Shown here: positions 58,801 through 64,000 of the stretch, one piece after another
How the letters are laid out: the number at the start of each line of letters is the position of its first letter
How positions within the stretch are numbered: the stretch's first letter is position 1
Made by a program: the position numbers and the translations under genes
Assembly: GCA_038087015.1 (NCBI GenBank)
Contig: JASBNA010000001.1
Span: 2,232,001 to 2,296,000 of the forward strand
Reading direction: 5' to 3'
Length of the DNA: 64,000 nucleotides
DNA from: Cerrena zonata
Taxonomy: Eukaryota; Basidiomycota; Agaricomycetes; Polyporales; Cerrenaceae
Notes under the pieces: generated by a model
The model's database searches: none
What the model was told of the DNA's origin: nothing
Seen by the model: the letters and a program-made list of their open reading frames with translations, nothing else

Positions 58801-59976
58801 CAACGATTTGCGAATATATTTCTCGCTTTTTGATTCCTTCTAACGTCTTCGTCTTTAAGCTTTCCATTCAGCGCTGAGTTTAGCTGACGAGCATATTTCT
58901 CTGCTTCCTAGCAGGAGAGATTGCAAATTTTAGTCAGCCGTAATTGCATAGCAAACAACATACCGGTATGAGTGTTTGTACATGCAGAGGTTGTAGTTCA
59001 CCCGAACCAATCGTTCGGACGGCTTGAATCCTGGATGCAGACGAAGGAGGGAAGGAAAAAACAAGGAGCAATTTTGATGGTACAGAAGATTCTTCTAGTA
59101 AAGTAGCGTCCAGAAAATGGGTAGTTTCATGCTAGTCAAAGTGTATTTCAGCTGAAAACCATTGGTGGTGACCACAATCGCATAACATACCACATTCAGG
59201 GTGATACAGACGGGCCATAGATCATTTCCATCTAACGGTTCACCTTCGTCCCAGTAATCCATCAATTCGAAATCAGCAGCAGCGGGTAGTTGCCTAGTAT
59301 CCAGTCCACTGGAGCCAACGCTTTCGGAACCCAGTGCTTCTTCTACCGCCCTCACAACCTCCCCAGTCTTTTTCGCAGTGTACTGGACTGCTCTAGTAAT
59401 CGGGACCTTTGTGTCCCACAAAGCACCACGTGCAGCCATAAACAACGCGTCGTAAATGTTGCCTGCATCTGAAAGGATGACGAGATCCAGGCTTAGAAGC
59501 CAGGACTTTTTCTTCGGTATAATTTCCAGATTCTTTGGATGTAGTGAAGGGTGCGAGAGTATTTGATGCAGAACGGTGGTGTAGTCGTACTGAAGGTCAT
59601 CTAATGCGTTCATTGATAGTTGTGGGTATGCAGCTGGCGAACTTTCTTCGCATTATTCGACATATGGACAACTTGTACAATGCGAAACATACCATGTTAC
59701 TGTGCATACTATCCGACCACCATCTTGACCGTCACCATTCTCGACATTCTCGACTTCAAGCTTGGTAGCCGCAATGACTTCAGTTCCTCCTCCACCTTCC
59801 TCAGGACTTTTGCCGATGTTTAATCTGGCACTACCGTTTGCAAGAGGTGCAACGCCGGTCTCCAACAAAACTGATCGAAAGTCGTATAAAGAGCGTCCAT
59901 CCGCACGTAGAGGCGGGTTAGACTTTAATGAGGTTTGGATATAAGTCCTTTCTGCCTTGGATATTGCTGCTGCCAT
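58801..59976 (-). CDS. RRP42: Exosome core subunit Rrp42 (RNase PH fold)
   Basis: ATG at 59976: MAAAISKAERTYIQTSLKSN, PPLRADGRSLYDFRSVLLET, GVAPLANGSARLNIG, TEVIAATKLEVENVENG, then LHPKNLEIIPKKKSWLLSLD, VILSDAGNIYDALFMAARGA, LWDTKVPITRAVQYT, LWPVCITLNV, FLDATLLEESSVPSKLLLVF, TIGSGELQPLHVQTLI, EAEKYARQLNSALNGKLKDE. This is a catalytically inert RNase PH-like ring subunit of the RNA exosome, as in yeast Rrp42, working in nucleus and cytoplasm in rRNA processing and RNA decay. The last exon stops at 58801. Introns lie near 59615-59690, about 59136-59190 and 58910-58962. Divergent from the RPC8 gene. Confidence 0.92.
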
Positions 59977-60186
59977 GGTTGTCGGTAGACGAAGTTAAAG
60001 TTCAGCAAAGAATGTAGACCAATAGAGATAAGATTAGATCCCACGGCGCCCAAACCGGAGGTGTTCAATTTGAATGAAAGTCCTGAGGTTAAACGCATCT
60101 TTGATCTCAGAGTCACTTCACGACGAAACATAACGGGAAATGACAGAATATCTGTAACATTAAGCTCCAACTACTTGTAGCGCCAT
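59977..60186. promoter_or_regulatory. 210 bp bidirectional promoter (RRP42 / RPC8)
   Basis: Start codons of two RNA-metabolism genes are 210 bp apart on opposite strands. No TATA box recognised; typical of housekeeping promoters. Confidence 0.6.
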
Positions 60187-61128
60187 ATGTTTGTACTCTC
60201 GATCATCAAAGTAGGCTTCAATATGATCTTCAAACATGCCTTGCGGTTAATAAAACTAGGATACTGTTGCAGTTCACCCCCAGCATTTCGGTCTGCCACC
60301 AGAACAAGCTATCACTAATGAACTAAACAAAAAGTATGCAAACAAGGTGCTGCATGATGTAGGCTTGTGCATCTGCGTGTTCGACATATCAGAGGCCGGA
60401 GAAGGAAAAGTACGATACGGCGACGGCTTTTTATGGTACAAAGGTACGTCGTAATTTACATTCTCCCGTAATCTGAACAAAGACTCTGAAAGCTCTTTAT
60501 AAAACTAAGTCTCATTCAGGCTAGTTGTATTCCGACCATTTGCCTCTGAAGTCATCGTTGCAAAAGTCAAATCGTCTGACGAAGACGGTATTCGACGTAT
60601 GATTCATTGTTTGACGGTCAGGGCTTTCTTCTGATTATTTTCCTTTATAGTATCTGTAGGATTCTTTGACGATATCTACATACCTGTTATGTGGCTACCA
60701 GAGCCCTGTGCATTGTAAGTATAACGATCTCACGTGCCTCGCGAATACACTAAAGCTCTCTGCTTTTCTTAGTGACCCAAATGAACGCGCACATTTCTGG
60801 CTGCCAGGTTCTGAAGCAAAAACAGCGCACGAACTCCTTGACAGTGCAACTGACGATCGAATGTACATTGACGCGAATGAGATCGTGCGAGTCCGCGTAG
60901 AAGCAGACGAATTCTATGACGACGAACCAGGCCCACCAAAAGCAACAGACGGCGTTCAACAGCTACACCTTGAGAATCGCAGGGCACCTTACACAATAAC
61001 GGTACGATCGGTGATATAATTCACATTCAAATTACTAACCCTGTTAATAGTGCTCTATCGCTGAACAAGGTTTAGGCCCTGTGGCATGGTGGAAACAAGC
61101 TGAAGTAGAAACCATGGACGAAAGCTGA
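60187..61128 (+). CDS. RPC8: RNA polymerase III subunit Rpc8/Rpc25 (Rpb7-like)
   Basis: Six exons. Introns are 60211-60259, 60444-60509 (AAG acceptor), about 60605-60653, one ending just before 60772, and one ending near 61050. Protein: MFVLSIIKDTVAVHPQHFGL, PPEQAITNELNKKYANKVLH, VGLCICVFDISEAGEGKVRY, GDGFLWYKVSFRLVVFRPFA, SEVIVAKVKSSDEDGIRLSV, GFFDDIYIPVMWLPEP, ERAHFWLPGS, IRVRVEADEF-like EIVRVRVEADEFYDDEPGPP, and the end GLGPVAWWKQAEVETMDES. This is the Rpb7-family stalk subunit of Pol III that, with Rpc17, supports initiation. Length (about 205 residues) is typical. The first exon is only eight codons; the D after SIIK comes from the acceptor at 60259. Confidence 0.93.
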
Positions 61129-61282
61129 GAAATTCCTACCACATACGTGTACGTGCAGTTGACGGTTCTGTGTAATATCACCTCGTCCAACGGTAACGGG
61201 TACAACACTAAAATAATAATGCAAGCCATAAAATAAATACAAGGTACATGCTCGCAGCTAGGAACATCTGTCGTCGTGGTAT

Positions 61283-62762
61283 TTAAGCGTGAGGCATAAT
61301 AGACAATGGGTGTGACTCTGAATTATCGGAGACAACGTAGTTGGCGGCAATCCCGTACCCATATGCTTTGACAGCCTCAGGGTCGCTATCAGTTCCAAAG
61401 GTAACTGTCTTGGAATCCGCCGTGTATGCACTTGGTCGACTGCCGACGCTCGAATTGTAGGTGTTCGCATCGACAGCTTTGCCGAGGTTCTTCGACATCT
61501 CGTTCGTCAAGGCAACACGCATGACAATGAGACATTGTGAGATACCCTACGAAAAGTTCAGATATCGACCACATGCAAGAGATCGTGAATACGTACGAAG
61601 AAAACGGGGATTACAGAGGCCATCACGTATCCAACGTCGTAGTTGGTCTAGAAGGTATTTCATGTTAGACAGCATGTTTATAGGATGAAGTAGTTAATCA
61701 CTTACCACAACATGTCCGTTAGGAGCGAGCGAGCAGATCTCGTACAAAAGCAGCCCAACCCAAGTCACCATCGCCGATTCGATACATGCCTTGATGACTG
61801 TCTCGTATCTGCGGACTGGTGCTCTGCTGGTTCTGGCAGTGATGCTAAGGTTTATTTATTAGTACTTTGTAATACTAAGGTGTCGACGAAGAGACAACTT
61901 ACAATATCTTGCCGACAATTGCGCCAGTGAGGAGGGTGTTGATCACGAACATCAACCAACCCCATGCCACTGTTATCTGCAACGTTACTTCGAGCAAGGT
62001 GTTTTCGTAAAATTCGTAGTGGTGGTATGCAGCAAGGTGCTGAGCATCCGCGGACCAACATAGTACTAACGGGCACAGTCAGAACAATTTGTATGCTCGT
62101 AAGCTCACGAGAGGACGTACAAGCATTGATGATTACGAAGGTTCCCGGGATGTATAGGGCCCACTTCTTTCGGCCAAAGAGAATATAAAATCTCCATGCT
62201 AGCAGACCGTCCGAGCACAGACCCTGATATAAATGTCAGGAAAAAGCAAGAGGCCAGAAGAATCTCAGGATAGCTTACAGCAAAGGTCGTGGTGACACTA
62301 AAATACACGTTGAGTAATGTCCTGAATGTCTGAGATTGACACGGCTTACTTTCCAATCACGATCAGAGGGATACCCCACTTGAAGAACTCGTTTTCGTTG
62401 GGTTCGAGTATACGAGATCGGGCAAATTGTAAAGAACGTGCGATAAGGTGGGCGCAGAGATTACAAAACCTGGACCATAGTCAGCGCAATGCCAACATAA
62501 CCGGACAACATGTAGGAGACGTACAGCACAATAGTCACAATACGGAGGCGTTTCGAAGAAACATCGGGCTTTCCGTGGGTGGCCCACAAAGCAAGAATGA
62601 AAAGGGAGAAATAGATACCTAGAGTAGAGAGACGAATGGTTAGGGAAACGGACTCAGAGGAGGCAACCAAGTTCACATACCCCAAAGAGCGCAAAGGACT
62701 GCTTGGACAATGCCAGTAATTTCAAGAATATGCCAAGCAGTTTCAACGGCAGTGGAATCCAT
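61283..62762 (-). CDS. Multi-pass membrane protein of an agaricomycete family
   Basis: Start at 62762: MDSTAVETAWHILEITGIVQ, then after an intron GIYFSLFILALWATHGKPDV, RLRIVTIVLYVSYMLSGYVG, FARSRILEPNENEFFKWGIP, LIVIGK, a further helix, then DGLLAWRFYILFGRKKWALY, IPGTFVIINA and several short exons to a last exon ending SESHPLSIMPHA at 61283. The GLLAWRFYILFGRKKW block is typical of agaricomycete integral membrane proteins with about seven helices whose function is unknown (sometimes called GPCR-like). Middle and last exons are short and their exact borders are not resolved; the last exon is Ser/Thr-rich and probably cytosolic. Confidence 0.65.
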
Positions 62763-64000
62763 AGCAAAAGATAAAATAAAGAGAAAGGTATTAGTGACCG
62801 TGAAAGAAGGCGGCACCCGACCTTAGCCATAATGGACCAAACTCGCCTTATATCTGAATACCGCATAGTGGGCGCAGGGTAAGTTGGCGCGGCGTTGATA
62901 GAGAAATGATTCACACCGTTATGTCCTATCTCTGAAATTTTCAGAAATATGGTAGGCTTTGTGGCGTCCGGAGCTATACATGCCTATTTCTACGGCTGCT
63001 TGGTAGCGGATGCAATTATGGGGTTGGAGACGAGGTGCCTGTTCCATCATGATGTTGATTTGTACCTAGATGTATGGTGAGTATGACTGTGTAATCATAT
63101 AACCAATTGAAGAAAGTGATCAAATATATAGCTTCAACAAATGTGATTGGCACACGAACCTTTAAGATTCTGAATATTGCAGATTGTTTCAGAATTCTAA
63201 TGATAAGAAGTTGCTGTGCGGAGCCGAGGGGTTTTATAACATAAAAGTAAGTTTCAATCATCTCGTGTGCAGATGTGCATACCCTTGCGATCAGAGACAA
63301 ATTGACGAGTACGCTGATCAATTTCGTGTTAGCCCGACGTTGCGCGACGCCACGCACATAGGGCGGTGTCTTTACCCTGCTCGTTGAAGATGACATCAGG
63401 TCAAGGACATGATACGAGTAAAGTTATGTTAGTACTAGTGATAGTGGGTACCTCCGGTCAGATCGAGACCCTTAAGAAACGTTGACAAGAGAGGAATGGA
63501 TTCACTGTTCCGATCAGTACTCAGGAGAAAAACAAAGCACATACCCTATGAGAGAGAGCATAGAGCCTTGGCAGGGATACATTTTCAAAGATACTTTGAT
63601 TCAAGCACACGAAACGAGTCCTGTGATAAGGAAATAGACACCAGGATGACATGGGGTCCATGCCCATACGATGGATTCGTTTATTCAGAACTCTGTGATG
63701 ATCACACATGAATCAAAGCTAAGAATTGATGTCGTCATCGTATGTAGGTGGTTTCGAGAAAGACAGAGGGCCCAACTCGGGAAGTGTCAAAAAGTATAGA
63801 ACCAGCAACTAACGGCGGAGTCCCTAAATACCGGAGTCAGGATGGGGCCCTGACAGTCTCGATCTGGGTACCAGAACAAACCGCCGACTACGCTTACGCG
63901 CTCAACGATAGTCCACATAGTCCCAAATGAAGCCATCCTTCTTGGCAGATAGGAGATGTATCGATGTTTACCATCGTCCAACTAATTGACTATTCCTGCC
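62763..64000. other. End region, only a weak membrane-protein fragment
   Basis: No firm gene. AT-rich DNA with short frames; see the separate entry for 63016-63396. Confidence 0.4.
63016..63396 (-). pseudogene. Possible fragment of a multi-TM (DUF6534-like) membrane protein
   Basis: The minus strand encodes IETYFYVIKPLGSAQQLLII and, after what could be a small intron near 63160-63185, VPITFVEAIYLITFFNWLYD followed by YTVILTIHLG. The alternation of an aromatic YFYF-like segment and a helix ending in YDY resembles the second and third helices of DUF6534-type mushroom membrane proteins. No start, no remaining helices and no downstream exons are recognisable, so this would be a relic or a gene continuing in poorly resolved exons. 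Chance resemblance is possible. Confidence 0.25.

Noticed and set aside
1..64000. Transposons, CRISPR arrays, bacterial operons or viral genes
   Set aside because: No transposase, reverse transcriptase, terminal repeats or array-like repeats were recognised by eye; the content is ordinary fungal nuclear DNA.

Overview
The window is nuclear DNA of a filamentous basidiomycete, almost certainly an Agaricomycete (mushroom-forming fungus). The evidence is dense genes on both strands, many introns of about 45-100 bp with GT..AG ends and CTAAC/CTGAC-type branch sites, agaricomycete-type families (DUF6535 membrane protein, TKL-like kinase, F-box/LRR, multi-TM membrane proteins, TATA-driven small secreted proteins), and clear fungal orthologues of housekeeping genes. 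I cannot name the genus. No tRNA, rRNA, CRISPR array or intact transposon was recognised.

Layout. 0.9-5.4 kb: casein kinase 1 (-) diverging from a PTC7-type PP2C phosphatase (+). 6-11 kb: an accessory island in which an unknown protein with a C-terminal six-cysteine motif occurs twice (6.1 and 9.7 kb, the second copy damaged) on either side of a small secreted/membrane protein that resembles the SC15 class. 11-19 kb: MRG15/Eaf3, a Prx5-type peroxiredoxin, and a large bifunctional lysine-ketoglutarate reductase/saccharopine dehydrogenase. 19-28 kb: a small secreted cysteine protein (copy 1), the Smc5/6 subunit Nse4, a TKL kinase and valyl-tRNA synthetase. 28-39 kb: CNNM/Mam3-type transporter, Mid1 calcium-channel subunit, ASXH/DEUBAD protein and a questin-oxidase-like enzyme. 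39-52 kb: secreted protein copy 2, DUF6535 protein, MFS transporter, UCH37-type deubiquitinase, secreted protein copies 3 and 4. 52-64 kb: F-box protein, a head-to-head pair of GH5 exo-beta-glucanases, exosome subunit Rrp42 diverging from RNA polymerase III subunit Rpc8, and multi-TM membrane proteins.

Connections. The genes do not form one pathway. The most interesting new material is a dispersed family of four secreted proteins (19.0, 39.6, 49.9 and 51.5 kb) that share a signal peptide, a CxGLG/CxGFG motif, mostly four cysteines, two phase-0 introns at the same places and a TATA box about 80-125 bp before the ATG. A UCH37-type deubiquitinase and an ASXH/DEUBAD protein, families that are physical partners in other eukaryotes, lie 12 kb apart.

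Caution. At least nine single-base frame breaks fall in conserved coding sequence of five genes, including essential ones (CK1, valyl-tRNA synthetase). This looks more like residual assembly indels than real gene decay. Coordinates for those genes span the whole conserved protein, and the position of each break is given.
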